IMG/VR virus record: IMGVR_UViG_3300037486_000490
Location: 1-64,000 of that record
Source of the DNA: a virus
Reading direction: 5' to 3' (one strand)
Length of the DNA stretch: 64,000 bases
The position numbers and the translations under genes were made by a program. Positions 9,001-18,600 of this stretch are shown here, piece after piece; position 1 is the first letter of the stretch; each line of letters begins with the position of its first letter. The notes below the pieces were generated by a model. The model made no database searches. It was not told where the DNA came from and saw only the letters and a list, made by a program, of their open reading frames with translations.

Positions 9001-11796
9001 CACCCAAAACCTCAATTGTTCTCGTATGATATTTCCTTTATCCAGTTTCTGCACCTGGCTTACACTCATTGTGATAACAAGTTTGCTTGGCTTACCTGCC
9101 TCAACCTCATAAGAATTGAGAAAATCGTACCAACGGAGAGCATTAGTAGCATCCCGCTTTGCTTCCATGGATGCAGTAGGATCACCATCGATCCTAAGAG
9201 CAGCTTCATGACTCCCGGTAGAGGTCTCAAATGACTCAGGTCCAACAAGTACAGTATGGCTGGCTTCCCTACCGGACGATATCACTATCTCCTCAGCAGG
9301 AGCCTCTTTAACAACCGGCTGTATGCGTTTTGTCTTGGATACTATCGGAGAAGCATCCTCACCCAGTTGCAACTCTACAGAACCGTCCGGTCTAAGAGTG
9401 ACCAGGTGACCTGTCTCAACGTTCCGGAACACCAGTCCCCTGCGTGAACGTTTGGCTATCACATACTTATTAGACAGTGGCTTCATTCCCTTAGCAGCAT
9501 CCTCTTCATCTACAGGTACCTCAGTGACGATAGGCTGATCCTTGTCGTCAAGTAAGTCTATCTCAAACTCATCGCTGATGGTCTGCTCGTGTTCTTCACC
9601 GTTGATTATGGACCGTTCCTTATGGGTATTGTTTGTAAGGATACCTTCAATCTCCTCGGATGTTTCGGGAGCACTCTCATCCGGCTTGTTCATCTCTTCA
9701 TTTAGCTTGGCTGCCTCAGCTGCCATGTTATTGAATGCTTTCTGTTGCTCGCTCTTGTTGAAGATGAGTTTCTGGGCTTTGGCAGCGTCTGCCTTGCGCC
9801 CTTCCATTATCTCTATCTGCTTGCCAAGCTTCTCGATGATAGGCTTGCTGGCTTCCGAATCCATCAGGTTCAGTCTGTCGATCTCCCCGTTCTTTTTTGT
9901 TATCTGCTCGTCATAGTACAACTGCCTGGATGCCTCGATCATCGCATTGTAATGCAGGCGCTGAATGAACTCGTTGCGCTTTGCCTTCTCCTCTGGAGTC
10001 TTGGCTTCTATCTGAAAGAAATCCTGGTTGTAGTTGGATATCTGATCGTATGTCTTCTGAAGCTTGGCTGCACGTTGTTTCCATTCACGCTTGAACTCGG
10101 CGACATCTCCTTTACCGCCCACCTTGGCTAACTGGGCAGCTGTCTTCTCTTCAAGCTCCTCAAGCTTCTGAGCCATGACTTCCATCCCACCTTCCTGCTG
10201 GAAGTAGGGTAATGCAAATCTTGTAAGCACATCGTTGGTGAGGGCGTAATACTCTTCCTTCTGACCGGTCTGTGCGTAATGGTCCAGCAGATGTGAGGTG
10301 ACCTCTTCTCCGAAGTTGTTCTTCAGTGCTGCTCCCAGCTTTGAGTAATCCGCCTTGGGAAATCCATTCTCATCTATGGCAACCGTACCGTCTTCATTGG
10401 TCTCGTACGCACCCATGAATGATGCAAGTGTACTCTCGAAGTTCTTGTTCAGCAGATCTGTGAGGTTGGCAATGCCTTTCTTCTTGGCACTCTGTTCACG
10501 GATACCTCCTACAACACCGCCCAGACCGCCCAAGAGTGCACCAAGCATCACGCTTTTCTGACCGTCGGTGGTGGTGATCATGTCTGCATACTCATCAGCC
10601 AGACCTGCTATAAGTCCGTCTTCTCCTGACCGTTCGCCCTTAGCTATGTTTGTAAATAAACTTGATGTCGCAGTTTGCGACCCCTCTTCCCAGAACCCCT
10701 CGGATACAATTGATCCTACCAGGCGTTTCATTAACTCATTGCGCGTCTCGCCTTTTGTAACAGCTCCCGCACCCTCTTTCATTACAGCCCGGGTGATTAT
10801 ATTATCCGCGGTACGTTTGCCCATAGAGAATGCTCCAAGGATATTCTTGTTCATTATGTAGTTAGGACCAAGGAGTATAGCCGCGTTAGTAAGAAACGTA
10901 TTCCGACCGGCTAATCCTATTGCTTCGTCAGCATCCTGACTGTTATAAGGCACCCCTGTTGAAGGATTTATCAATCCTTCTGCAATTGCCATCTTATAGA
11001 ATTTCTTAAGATCCTGCACAACACCACCAGCTTCAGCAGCTGCTTCAAGTACAGTATTGGTAAGCGTAGCAGCTCCCAGGTCCAGACCTGCACCAAATGC
11101 TTTAGTAGCTTTTATGCCCCTGGCAAGTTTTGCACCTATACCCAATGCTTTAACACCAGCTCCTGGTACGAGATAAGAAGCAAGAAACCCAAGTCCGTCA
11201 GCAGCATCAGTTGCCCAGAACTCCGGAGATATTAACTGACGCCATATATTTCCGTCAGCTACAGCTTTACGGGTATACACAGGAAGAATGCTTTTAAACT
11301 TTTCATCTATGGAATCCATTGCCTGAGTCCAAACATTGTCAACCATCATATCAATGTGCTCTTTCTTGAAACCCTCTTCAACTCCCCATGCAACAGCTCC
11401 TCCTACGTAACCCGGCATCTTACCTATCTCGGTAAGCGTCTGACCGATAAAGTTTGGAACAAAAGCAGCGAGCTTGGCACCTTTGCTTTGTGCCTGAGCT
11501 CTGCTCTCATTCATTGTATCAGGGTCATTGATAAAGAACTCATCGTTCTTATTGGATAAGTACTTTTTATAAGATTTAGAGTCTGGAAGCTGTGTATCGG
11601 TTGAAGAATAAAACGACTCCCCTTCAGGTTTTGTAAACCGAATGGGAGAGTAATCTCCCAACTTTTCAGTTACATCCTTTGCTACTTCAGAAAAATTAAA
11701 TTTCAATGGGGAGTAGCCTGGGGTGCCTGAGGGAGTATTGGAGTTCTTCGGATCTTCCGGGAGTTTAAATTCCGCAGAATTGTTTATTTCGCTCAT
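1..11796 (-). CDS. Giant virion protein: zincin motif, RNA-polymerase-like DPBB core, C-terminal NADAR domain (partial)
   Basis: The frame is open from an ATG at 11796 to the window edge, giving at least 3,932 residues; the C-terminus lies outside. Around residue 417 is a glycine-rich hydrophobic stretch (GALLGGLGGVVGG). Residues 1583-1587 read HEAYH, with acidic residues about 35 further on, a zincin metallopeptidase pattern. Residues 2916-2919 read NRIP and 2956-2960 read DFDVD; the spacing closely matches the NRxP...DFDGD active site of RNA polymerase beta-prime, with all three metal-binding Asp kept. Residues about 3760-3885 form a NADAR/YbiA-like domain (FGSGENAILSN, SVEHAYQ, then an FEQNP and TG segment). 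Position after the ring, muzzle and cargo genes matches the crAss-like virion RNA polymerase. Inference: it is packaged, injected and transcribes early genes. Domain borders are approximate. Confidence 0.85.
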   Translation of the reverse strand, partial: MSEINNSAEFKLPEDPKNSNTPSGTPGYSPLKFNFSEVAKDVTEKLGDYSPIRFTKPEGESFYSSTDTQLPDSKSYKKYLSNKNDEFFINDPDTMNESRAQAQSKGAKLAAFVPNFIGQTLTEIGKMPGYVGGAVAWGVEEGFKKEHIDMMVDNVWTQAMDSIDEKFKSILPVYTRKAVADGNIWRQLISPEFWATDAADGLGFLASYLVPGAGVKALGIGAKLARGIKATKAFGAGLDLGAATLTNTVLEAAAEAGGVVQDLKKFYKMAIAEGLINPSTGVPYNSQDADEAIGLAGRNTFLTNAAILLGPNYIMNKNILGAFSMGKRTADNIITRAVMKEGAGAVTKGETRNELMKRLVGSIVSEGFWEEGSQTATSSLFTNIAKGERSGEDGLIAGLADEYADMITTTDGQKSVMLGALLGGLGGVVGGIREQSAKKKGIANLTDLLNKNFESTLASFMGAYETNEDGTVAIDENGFPKADYSKLGAALKNNFGEEVTSHLLDHYAQTGQKEEYYALTNDVLTRFALPYFQQEGGMEVMAQKLEELEEKTAAQLAKVGGKGDVAEFKREWKQRAAKLQKTYDQISNYNQDFFQIEAKTPEEKAKRNEFIQRLHYNAMIEASRQLYYDEQITKKNGEIDRLNLMDSEASKPIIEKLGKQIEIMEGRKADAAKAQKLIFNKSEQQKAFNNMAAEAAKLNEEMNKPDESAPETSEEIEGILTNNTHKERSIINGEEHEQTISDEFEIDLLDDKDQPIVTEVPVDEEDAAKGMKPLSNKYVIAKRSRRGLVFRNVETGHLVTLRPDGSVELQLGEDASPIVSKTKRIQPVVKEAPAEEIVISSGREASHTVLVGPESFETSTGSHEAALRIDGDPTASMEAKRDATNALRWYDFLNSYEVEAGKPSKLVITMSVSQVQKLDKGNIIREQLRFWVPTLKHSLTVDELAAQSDENQKAATEDIKLVVHNWVDDNGKELITPYTADTRIVWSSLPKANWKTDLLFDRFSVDNLKDKLYQDEVSNIHSGQEPVKGSDADLAIRKKVDGQVKEVIDEAVKVHAQRREVYHTTSQQYYIAVKQPGVRAPLPEGQTISSVVGSILTEEEIPDAEFHFTNKGKSTERFPVEVHGKTQFMQPFRVYLWNKRASSLEELHYRNLNAAEINTYIELCKALVNDVNITLNGKTHKINRVDRGDILKYLELTVSWNNKEDSPFQFHIGTKKADGTFNHIKFGDQKLTAEGLKGGPQLEALREFLTHKWHGVSYDWLNINDNFTEFKDVEGGVEAITWSREQGGYKAFILSTKDNRTAKIDSKVRPMVAADPVTNAQTPQYINPKVGFKPYGERVTKEAEPVVIELEPEVEKKKYEFFEKDHVYVVTLVRPDGQKGSWDGVTIFWDGKKFKYEGTPKEIAAARKGLNEYFTKQDDKTVEGMKKFYSDAGAKLDIVEKRIDIAQPPVTASLSNAELEQAIEEVKAETMTELGDKFNSIEFNSAVKEAKNFIEFRSNVTVDLFKAILNAKLNPNAVVHSRRRMNLPSEPLVDTTEGMKYLKDLFPEEDVQSLPLDGMTGGQVVDAMKIMMAPMAAVGTQFHEAYHMVSLAFMTKVQRDKLYNEARKRTGREMTDVEAEEFLAEEFRIFKLSNGNYKFPAGQPAKKTWFRQLLSLLTRLMHKLGLSTSIEDTFSTLDAKPYLSKDRRDAVKGTFKKKIGTLSEMATNALLENLNYEFFDVILSNENFDYDRLASDNTMLLGIYKNINLSMAEWVQNPSTDVNTAEYNMVWKTLGNWKELYQRHLQFLRQNGINVAEVNAKVSDVLEKGDENEETPESKAESRTPWDHFESHLIDVKVTMPTKVKLLLMGIPVGEKVGDKYQSTWQQGEGFEYRAMQQYNKTVDFLHNNLSGLSTFHSMVEKLKTLEASKPEMRYVIEKLRGWLDNYTPTYEEWALQTAFYVQFCKTKNVPIITYLKNSGDILFIDAVVSALEDRISTDWRNNARTEAGTAKSAYKTNSRGEILIDITKPVKIGDNKYSVEQLRTTKSLWSNLSIKENLDFLRAFGIVVSEKPEDVTNNKELAELRDQIINNATAETTLDGFYAKDGMEMNAEIKAVLKTAVNLSTDTQALQFLNADNKVQHSIALNSYITQLGNLFAESGVPAYLRPADKGGQNLSTVGSMIIDRVDKGLIPKIELLVSTKTESDENESTSSLSITDLESTSFGVVLDGRFPMMRAGDRTLENLIDLRLTQDEQKALYRMTRKEMYAYLYRCLVSEVATVFAHKDGMGKTLKNFSKNGGSLRIFNIDDIITDKDLQDYFDKQKATNGVSVSGSQSENLVAMADGFIRFNRDKVAKLFDTMITSNTEISKQRLMKSGVVQKKDDKYVPVGFSLETVEKILGQRITKMDEVQLTKIVELGTFRYMQGAIESMKLFVGDLAGYGSASEVFKRLKAASSTKKAQRNDTETRTVLTEHRPRWSGPYLENTRIHVAADDSIPLSKRSTTEYDEVLGKNNAYSRGFKIADGQTKGTLDHARQMALQEDTWNDAKERTYQWEMQTFAKRIFKLGWISENQLKGLFSTIFSRHTNGVVPEKPMFRGEVIREEDKGVIQQTKPQAYGPIANPEAAFMTSIFNLKTSVAYIFPSTLSDDSPMLKYFVSMLNNNVDLLAFDSASKMESFIPEALYDQDGNMNVITPESKILEVSYDHIGIQQDTADKVHNKATMSTQKRKLESANLFAHGKAVLDANQAPIVGTLKDEQIEFTDELSKRELNKLVKDLGLVNQEGNYVLDTDDKEAVGRLRKLLIREFECRLMPGNVIDGLKLALEDDVVLFDTLFIKKKIQQVLNSLIRNRAISLETNGDMMIQESLEGYDEPLKFYTYHKGMTQVSKMEVMVTLPMAWLPLVEKAGGLDRFNALVAKRDYKLLGLDERLFVFSANRIPAGALNALDACRIKKFFPPSMGSRIALSPAIVVKSGTDFDVDKLTCYLPNFEMVNGVPKYIELDKNKTTSEQSTAALENRLNEISMEILLKPENFRLLITPNSSATLEKFADEMTEYKTKSKYGYSDIPQWATNMEVSKALWASNEMISIAAINNVSHIVSQEAPVTIIDPAMELWFKGQETTDEKKFSMGHILDKSDREISENFAEFLSAYVDVASKKAFIFYLNTGKMGFPVYSFLNRFGVDKPESIETIAAFMIQPIVLRFVEEFEKSQSLLMKASKFREDISVNPDAGVEDIYNTLMKEFKSEGTFAGAYGGTLAKLYRDYYNEPVKSSKRAKLLDAIKAKKLELKYPKLLLKDLKDKEKSGKMNAQILDMFLVYREYSKKLDDFHRVTRPDGNYPKSVNGSIYLLHKLEMVKKAGFFSSDDVEKFLTTTELKPFYEALKENRNLFGGFFLSGKGTLSPLIDKIINIYDGMYGFDVEQILEKFEAEMMNYIVHTRGELKDKPFFPKPLNEEYERLIKGKSSVANQMVAMRKKLPNNFILQELYPIFNPAITRRKENSETENVKMFMRSYPALEVNRLVSSFEELFDSEDQEVRTFAKDLASLAIVQNGFTMTPVSFTSTIPNTIIQPIFKAIIDNYQSELRSMTVAEQSAERRHIFNSFLMTNYRDKKIVPRMSYYQMSSRAEEGRNLHTSFGLVATDSDLSSFDILTYEVDNVDAITKKKLQKEGKPVPKKLLVYQRELGAEPKRIGDKYYHRYNVAPMGKGEGMFFKEHYADKMHASILQSNAPTTSAPKAVKKDVQLSLKDEFKYAPRERGKTVAPVKAAAPKVPVVQVDKKSLNVWFGSGENAILSNLAQRPFTSTDGRKYYSVEHAYQTWKSGQFDAATYSQYTNKTTVKISGNKGTKTENNWNIKLMERIMRMSFEQNPEAVAKLVATGSTPITHVQDKGIWKKEFPRILMDLRDEFDARAPQPVSDGERMLSEMEDGYTGGDPSDIWAEEAPITSKASVTQPK

Positions 11797-11805
11797 AAAC
11801 TTATT

Positions 11806-13845
11806 TTAAAATCTTGTCCAAACTTCTGGGGTATTCATAAACAATTTCATCTGAAGGTCATTAGCGTTAGCAGCTCTTACAGGTTCTCCGGATTTATCGG
11901 TATACTGAGCAACAAAACTATTGTCTTCAGGATCAACGAGGTAAAGATTATAGACATCAGAATCCTCTTCTCGCTCATAACCGATTTCGTAAGTTTTACC
12001 ATCACGCTCAACTTCAAATCCCTGTAACTTACCATAAGCCTGTCTTCCAAATCCTGACCGTTCAACCATTGGTGCAAAAGTTACAGCAGCTGCAAGTTGG
12101 ACGCCTTGTGCCTGATTACTCTCATTGGTCTTGTCCCGTAGAAATTCTCTTGCTGCTTTTATCATATCGGCAATATAAGCAGCCTGGTCTTTGGGTGCAA
12201 TAAACACCGATTGTTTCTTGGGTGCTTTGCTCTTTTCACCACCCGGTATAGTAACTTCCAGAACTTTTTGGAAGTTGCCGTCTTTATACATAGAACTCAG
12301 ATATACTTTGTCCTTAGTAGCATCCCGTTTAAGCTCATTGAGATATTCGTTAGCCTGTAGTTCATTACCCTTGTACTGTACAGTATAATTCTCAACATTC
12401 TCCGAGAAGTTCTCAGTAGTAAATTTATTGTACTCGCCGGTAAAAGATCTCATAGCTTCAGACCCCTCGGTACCATAGAAAATGGTAGCTTCCCGTTCCG
12501 TAGAGAGTTTTTTGGTTCCCTTCTCTATTTCCTTTTTTAGCTTTTTTGTAGCTCTTCGTATTGCCGGATTATTTTCATTAACTGCATCACCAAGGACATC
12601 AGTCACTTTCATTTTGTAATCCGGATCATCATATATATTACTCACCAATATCTCCTTGAACTGTTCCCGGGTCAACGGAGCATCGCCCTTGTTGTATGTT
12701 TTATTATCTTCATACATTCGGTAATAACGATCTACAGTATCCTCAAACTCAGGTAATACCTCCTGTATCTTATAAGAAACCTCCTGTTGCACACCCCTTA
12801 ACTCCAGTTCCATATCCGCTTTTTTCTTTGGATCTGGCTCCCTGGCTATTGAGGTACGAAGTTCATCAACCTTTTTCCCATGTTCCTTAAGATTAGCAGT
12901 TCCTACGTCCAATGCAGGAGTTGTACCAGTAGATATAATAGCACCTTCTCCCATAGTTGAACCGCTCTTACTATCATCTTTCTTAGGTTTTATATAGTTC
13001 TTGAACCATGTCTTTTCAACGGCAAAATCAATTGCAGGTTTGATAATGTTAGCTTCAAAATCCACATCATCCTTAAGCAATTGCTGATTCATCTGCTCCT
13101 GTGTCATCTGTCCGCTCTTAACCTGAGCAGCATACTTCCTGCCATTGATGTCAAGCATATCCTGTTTGTAGGCAATAAGACGCGGATCGCCTTTCAAAGC
13201 TGCCGGAAGAGTATTCATGACCTCTTCTTTTGTAATGCCCGTATTGGCAGCATTCCATCCCTTTACAAGGTCGAGAGCAATAGCGTTCGCATCTGCGGTA
13301 CCTGAGTACAACCTTGATGCATATGTCTTCTTAATAGGAATACCCTTTTCATCGTACTGGACTCCCTGGTAACCCATGTTGATATCATCGATAGCCCTCT
13401 GCTGATCCTGTACGGACATGTCCGTCCTTGCACGTATGCCTGCAATATCCTTCTCGATAGCAGCACGCTCCTCAAGAGCAGGCTGAACCCTGATGGTATA
13501 ATCATTGGCAAGCTTACGTATCTCCTTGGACATGTTATGGAAATCGCCTGCCTTAGTCATTGCATCCAGTTTTGCCTGGACTGCTTTGTTATATTCGCTT
13601 ATGAGCCCTGCATCCTTCTCATGAACAGCCATAGCCACATTGCCAAGGGAGTTTCCGAGTTCATCAGCAGCTGCCTGGTTGATATCCCACCGTCCCTGCA
13701 TAGCATTGCCGGCTTCACGCATCTCACCGAGAGGAAGCTCATTGCGGAACGATACATAAGGTGTATCCTGGATATTGGCAAAAGGATTTGTGGACGAACC
13801 TGTCCAAGGTGCCCTGCGCCGGTCGTTATATCTGTTATTAGCCAT
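11806..13845 (-). CDS. Putative virion cargo protein, 679 aa
   Basis: I recognise no domain. The protein is soluble, rich in charged residues and mostly helical in appearance, with Lys/Glu-rich stretches around residues 270-480 and no signal peptide or membrane segment. It starts at an ATG that overlaps the stop of the upstream 350-aa gene by one base and ends 10 bases before the giant gene, so the genes are probably translated as a coupled set. Lying between the muzzle-like gene and the giant polymerase-like gene is where crAss-like phages keep internal cargo proteins. Cargo function is inferred from position only. Confidence 0.75.
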   Translation of the reverse strand: MANNRYNDRRRAPWTGSSTNPFANIQDTPYVSFRNELPLGEMREAGNAMQGRWDINQAAADELGNSLGNVAMAVHEKDAGLISEYNKAVQAKLDAMTKAGDFHNMSKEIRKLANDYTIRVQPALEERAAIEKDIAGIRARTDMSVQDQQRAIDDINMGYQGVQYDEKGIPIKKTYASRLYSGTADANAIALDLVKGWNAANTGITKEEVMNTLPAALKGDPRLIAYKQDMLDINGRKYAAQVKSGQMTQEQMNQQLLKDDVDFEANIIKPAIDFAVEKTWFKNYIKPKKDDSKSGSTMGEGAIISTGTTPALDVGTANLKEHGKKVDELRTSIAREPDPKKKADMELELRGVQQEVSYKIQEVLPEFEDTVDRYYRMYEDNKTYNKGDAPLTREQFKEILVSNIYDDPDYKMKVTDVLGDAVNENNPAIRRATKKLKKEIEKGTKKLSTEREATIFYGTEGSEAMRSFTGEYNKFTTENFSENVENYTVQYKGNELQANEYLNELKRDATKDKVYLSSMYKDGNFQKVLEVTIPGGEKSKAPKKQSVFIAPKDQAAYIADMIKAAREFLRDKTNESNQAQGVQLAAAVTFAPMVERSGFGRQAYGKLQGFEVERDGKTYEIGYEREEDSDVYNLYLVDPEDNSFVAQYTDKSGEPVRAANANDLQMKLFMNTPEVWTRF

Positions 13846-14897
13846 TACTTAACTGCTTTATTCTTCTTAATAAGTTCCATGAGTTTCGATACATTTCCAC
13901 TATCGAATGCTGCCATGACATCGCTGCTTACCGTAGGATCATACTGCTTCATAAGCAGGTCCCATTTAGTCATCTCAGAGTTACTGTCCCTGGTATCACG
14001 TATGACATTTGATGTATTTCCCAGAAGAGTGCTTGCTGCACCCTGGCGAGCGGCTATCCTATTATTGTTGAAGTCATTCAACCCATAGTTGTAAGCATTC
14101 TGCTGATAGACATTGTCAGCCATTATCTGGCTGTTCATTGCAGTTTCCGTATTCTCCATCTGAGTAGCGAAGTTCTGCTCCTTATCATAGATACCACTGA
14201 GTTGATTCAGGTAATTCACCCCGGCTTTCTGCTTAAGTGCAGTCCCTGCCTGCTGTCCTGGTATCTGGTCAGCCATACGTTCCTGGCTGATGCGGTTACG
14301 TGATACTGCATTACGCTCTGCGCCTGTGTTCAGATTCTTATTTAACCACATCATAGGAGAGCTGATAGGTTTGGGCGGAGCTTGCATCTTGCGTATGGCA
14401 GCCATCTTGGAGAAGTAGTCTAATCCATTGACAACTGTATTACCCAGCGCTGCATTCTTATTTCCTTCCTTCCAGCTGTCCAACCCGGGAGCAGTAGGAG
14501 CACCGGGAGCATTGGACGAAAATTGTCCGCCTACAATTGATTTGCTTCCCAGTGAAAGGGGAGATACTGCAGTAAGACTATCCTTCATAAGATCGCCGGT
14601 AAATGAAAAATTGTTGGCATACCGTTTGCGTGAATCAGCAAGCAGGTTACCTGAGTAATTCAATGAGAGATTCTTAAGTATGTCAAGTCCAGCACCAGCC
14701 TTGGGTAAACTATCGTTTACTTTCTCGGCAGGCTTCTGAGATTCCTGTTCAGCGAACAAGAGATTCTCGGCGTTCACCGCACGAGAGTACATCATCATTG
14801 CAGCAGTGCGCTCAGCCATATTCGGAGATTTCAAAAGCTTTTCATACTTAGCTTTCTTCCGGGCTATCTGTAATTGTGTTTCAGCAAAGGTTGCCAT
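13845..14897 (-). CDS. Putative virion internal/cargo protein, 350 aa
   Basis: No recognised family. The first 50 residues are a basic helical segment. The middle is rich in Asn, Gln, Ser and Gly, and the region from about 180 to 330 is Gln/Asn-rich, as in proteins that sit inside phage heads or line an ejection channel. It starts two bases before the stop of the 231-aa gene and shares one base with the next gene. A role as an injected or internal virion protein is inferred from position and composition. Confidence 0.7.
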   Translation of the reverse strand: MATFAETQLQIARKKAKYEKLLKSPNMAERTAAMMMYSRAVNAENLLFAEQESQKPAEKVNDSLPKAGAGLDILKNLSLNYSGNLLADSRKRYANNFSFTGDLMKDSLTAVSPLSLGSKSIVGGQFSSNAPGAPTAPGLDSWKEGNKNAALGNTVVNGLDYFSKMAAIRKMQAPPKPISSPMMWLNKNLNTGAERNAVSRNRISQERMADQIPGQQAGTALKQKAGVNYLNQLSGIYDKEQNFATQMENTETAMNSQIMADNVYQQNAYNYGLNDFNNNRIAARQGAASTLLGNTSNVIRDTRDSNSEMTKWDLLMKQYDPTVSSDVMAAFDSGNVSKLMELIKKNKAVK

Positions 14898-14899
14898 GA

Positions 14900-15595
14900 T
14901 TATAATTTTTTAAGCATTTTAGAAAAGTCCTTGGAGACTTTCAGTTTAGGATTGTCAGAGAAGATCCTGCTGCCACCGGTCATACCCACACCCTCTGAAG
15001 GATCGGTATGCTTGGCACCTTGTATAAGGCTGGTAGAGGAGTTAATGCGGTTCAATTTACCGTACTTGTCTGTGGCTGGCTGTTCACCTGGATTGTACTG
15101 GATGGTTTCTCCACCCTCGGCAAGATACTCTGCCTGGCTGGGAACTATCTTTTTATCCGTAGGGGGCACTTCTCCACCCTTGTTCATACGTGGACGATCG
15201 ATGCCTGACGTAGGATAATTCCTCAGGATACCTCTTGTAACATCATTATTTACAGCTGCTACACTCTGAAGACGTTTCTTCTCTGCCTCGGCAGCCATCT
15301 CCTCAGCCTTACGCTCCTGAGCCTTCTGAGTGAACAAACTGATGATGCCACCACCTACGGCGCCTATTGCAGTACCGATAGGTCCGAACATCGAACCCAT
15401 GCCCGCACCCTTGATTGCTCCACCAAGTACATTCATACCGGGCTTATCCTCAGGGTTAAGTGAGTTGACACCTGCACCTGCTATGTTCAAGCCGGCGCCT
15501 ATATTTTCGGAGTTTGCTGCAAACCAATCCCCATAACCCTTTTTAGGAAGGTTCAGAGGATGGTTGGAGTAATTGAATTTTCTTACGGGGTTCAT
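14900..15595 (-). CDS. Glycine-rich hydrophobic virion protein, 231 aa
   Basis: Residues about 28-90 alternate Gly, Ala and Ile (IGAGLNIAGAG, then GSMFGPIGTAIGAVGGG), a pattern of membrane-inserting or pore-forming ejection proteins. A charged helix follows (KAQERKAEEMAAEAEKKR). Residues about 135-165 carry an EYLAEGGE segment like short motifs I recall in Bacteroidetes phage structural proteins. It is the first gene after the 1,279-aa muzzle-like gene. A role in forming the ejection channel is an inference from sequence character and neighbours. Confidence 0.7.
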   Translation of the reverse strand: MNPVRKFNYSNHPLNLPKKGYGDWFAANSENIGAGLNIAGAGVNSLNPEDKPGMNVLGGAIKGAGMGSMFGPIGTAIGAVGGGIISLFTQKAQERKAEEMAAEAEKKRLQSVAAVNNDVTRGILRNYPTSGIDRPRMNKGGEVPPTDKKIVPSQAEYLAEGGETIQYNPGEQPATDKYGKLNRINSSTSLIQGAKHTDPSEGVGMTGGSRIFSDNPKLKVSKDFSKMLKKL

Positions 15596-15648
15596 TATAT
15601 ATACGAATTTGATACATGATCCGAAGGGCGTTGTATAAACTCTGTATA

Positions 15649-18600
15649 TTATCTGACTACCGGACGCCCTGATGTTTCCAAATCATATAAATATACTATG
15701 CCGGCATTGGTATTCGTGTGTTCAAGGCGTATGATGCAGTACGTATCTATAAACCTTTTGCGCTTGTTCCAGAGCTTGACAGAATCGACGTTTACGGGGT
15801 CTCCATTGCTATCCACAAGAAGCTCATAGTTCTCCTGGACGGGACTGTTGACAGGTGGAATAGTGCCCGTTACGGTTGTCATGTCCCTGAAATCATTGAA
15901 GTGCCAGCGACCACCAGTGAACCGTGCGTTCCTGCTGGCTCCTGCTGAGTCTATGGTTCTCCATCCACTCACCTGATGAGTGTTGTACACGCATAATCTG
16001 TCCCAGGTCTTATAAAAGTCCGGATTACCCACAGCATCCAAGAACCCACTGGTCCAACTGATAGAGGATGTAACCGATTGAGATTGGTTTTTATCAGGCA
16101 AGGTAACATCAATCCATGAGGATTCTAATGTTTGCCCCATGTAGTAACCGTTATAATGATCCTCATTGAATCTGTATACCCGGTTGATACCTAACCTTGA
16201 TCCATAGAAGTTCTTCTTTGTGTTAAAGAGAAACACCGGAAGGTAGGAATGGAAGCTTGCCCATCGCTTACTGGCTATATCGTAACTGATAGTAAATGAG
16301 TTATCGGTAAGATAGGTCGACAGTACAGCCAGTGTCTGTGGAGTGGATGTTGCTTTGTCACAGACATATCCCCCTGACAGTTTATACAATGTGTTGAAGT
16401 TGCTCTCCTGAGCTACTATTGTTGTGAAGTCACGCTTGGTTATGATCAGTCTCAGGTATCGGTCATCGAATGCTACCGCATATCCAACACCGTAAGGGGA
16501 GAACGGAGTATCCGTAAACAACGATACTCCATCATTCGTTACTAAAACTCTGTTCAGATCCTTCACAAGTTGGAACTGTAGGTTCTCTTCAAAGAAATTA
16601 CGCAGACCCGTGTTGGATATCTCCTCCAGGCTCTCACGCATCATAAACATCTTGGCAGCCTTCTCATCGATAAAAAAGTATCCTGCTTTGGAAACAATTG
16701 CAGCGTAGGGATTCCTGCATCCTGCATATCCGTTGGGGACGGTGAATATCTCCGTAGGCTCTATGTCAAATATGTCTCCCGATCCTATTACCACCGCTTC
16801 CGCATCTGTCTGCAACTGTACTTTGCCAACAGTTTTATAAAGTGAATCCTCTGTATGTATCAATAGCATCCCATTGAATCCTTCAAGGTTTGTGATAGGA
16901 CCACGATTCTTAGGCATCTCATAGTAGTCCAAAGGAAGGAACTTACGCAGCGTACCGCCGTTATCCTCAGCCTGTATAGGCTTGGAAGAGATGATGCGGT
17001 TAGGGAAATCATTAACGTTAATATCGTTACGTGCGTACGGGTAGACCATATTCAGTTCACCTGACTTGGAATAATCATCGTATACTTTCAAGTAGTTATC
17101 CACCGTATATTCGGGATCCATCACACCAGACGGAGCCGTATCGTAATCAATATACATAACAGGTGAAGTGCCGTAGGTTGATTCTGGCATAAACCTTTCC
17201 CCGTAGTCAGTGCCCTTTACTCTTAAATCAAGGTTGGAGTAGGAATAATATACAAACCCAAAGTACTGTTTCCAGACACCTCCCAGATAATTGTGGTTCT
17301 TAAAGTGATATACCTTGTTCATATAGGTATCCCCGCCGAACACCGCAGGAGAGTAACCTCCTACGCCCATAAATAGACAGTCCACACCATCTCCATCCAC
17401 TCCGGGAAAGTAAGATGCACTGTCCCTGGTGAAGAACTGCTTACCTGTTCCTACAAGCTGCTGAGAAGATAATCCCGCATAGCAGTTAACCCTATAAGAA
17501 CATATTGTAGCCGGCATCGTAAGGTAATTAGCTGCACCTATGGCAGCTGTATATGTCCAAAATCCAACCACCTTGGATTTTATTTCAATCGCAGATTCAC
17601 GATATTCATCAGGAGTAAAAGGGTCATACTCGGCAGTATTGATTGCTATGATAGGACGGTACGGTTCACTTAAGCCAGTACTTACCATTGAAGCCACTGA
17701 GAGTTCAGGCAAACTGACTACAGAATGTAGTGCAATAGTTGAATCTACCTCTATTTCTCCTTCCAGCCTGAGATAATTTGCACTTATAGCCGGCGTCTCG
17801 CCGTTCTTCTGCAAATCCGGAGCAAATATCCGCCATGTGCGTGTACTGGTGCCCAGTATAGGATTAATCATAAAACTTCCGGCATCAGTCTGGCTCGTTC
17901 GCAACAGATATGTCATGCCGTTTACAATGCTGTTGGAATAGCTCCTCTTGGCATAAAATATCTCGAATCCCTGCACAAGATCGGCTATGCTCGCCGGTAT
18001 AGGGACATTCATAAGCTTGATGCCAAGTATGATGGATTCTGAGTCTGTAGGGTTAGTTATAGGATCAACCCCATGCTCCCATAAACTGGCAAGAGTAGGG
18101 AATTTATGATGACGGATAGGAAGCCCGGCAAGATCCGGGAACCCTGTAGGATATAATTCTTCATTCTCCCAGTAGCTCATATCGCCAGCTACGGTGGAAG
18201 TATCCCGCATTTGAAAATACTTAGCCGCACCATTTACGTACAGATCCATTTCAACATCCGAAAAACTAAATCCGTTTGCTACTCCAAGTGAAATAATAGA
18301 TATGTCTTCACTGAATGCATCATTGGCTGCCCTGGGATTGATCGTGCGCTTCACCCGCCCTGGAATATGAAATGCATCGGTATATGATCCATCGTTAAGT
18401 ATCCAGGAGATGTAAAAAGCATATACCTCGCCGGGCATAAACGCCTTGTCCTTGACGCAGATGTCCCCATTTTTATAAGTAACAGAAGGAGATCCCTGAT
18501 TATTCATATAGTCATAAGTCCAGGTTACCTGGATGTCATTCGCATACTGCTGGTAGTCTGGAAAAGGAGTTGTTGTGAGACCTCCCATATACAACTTGCG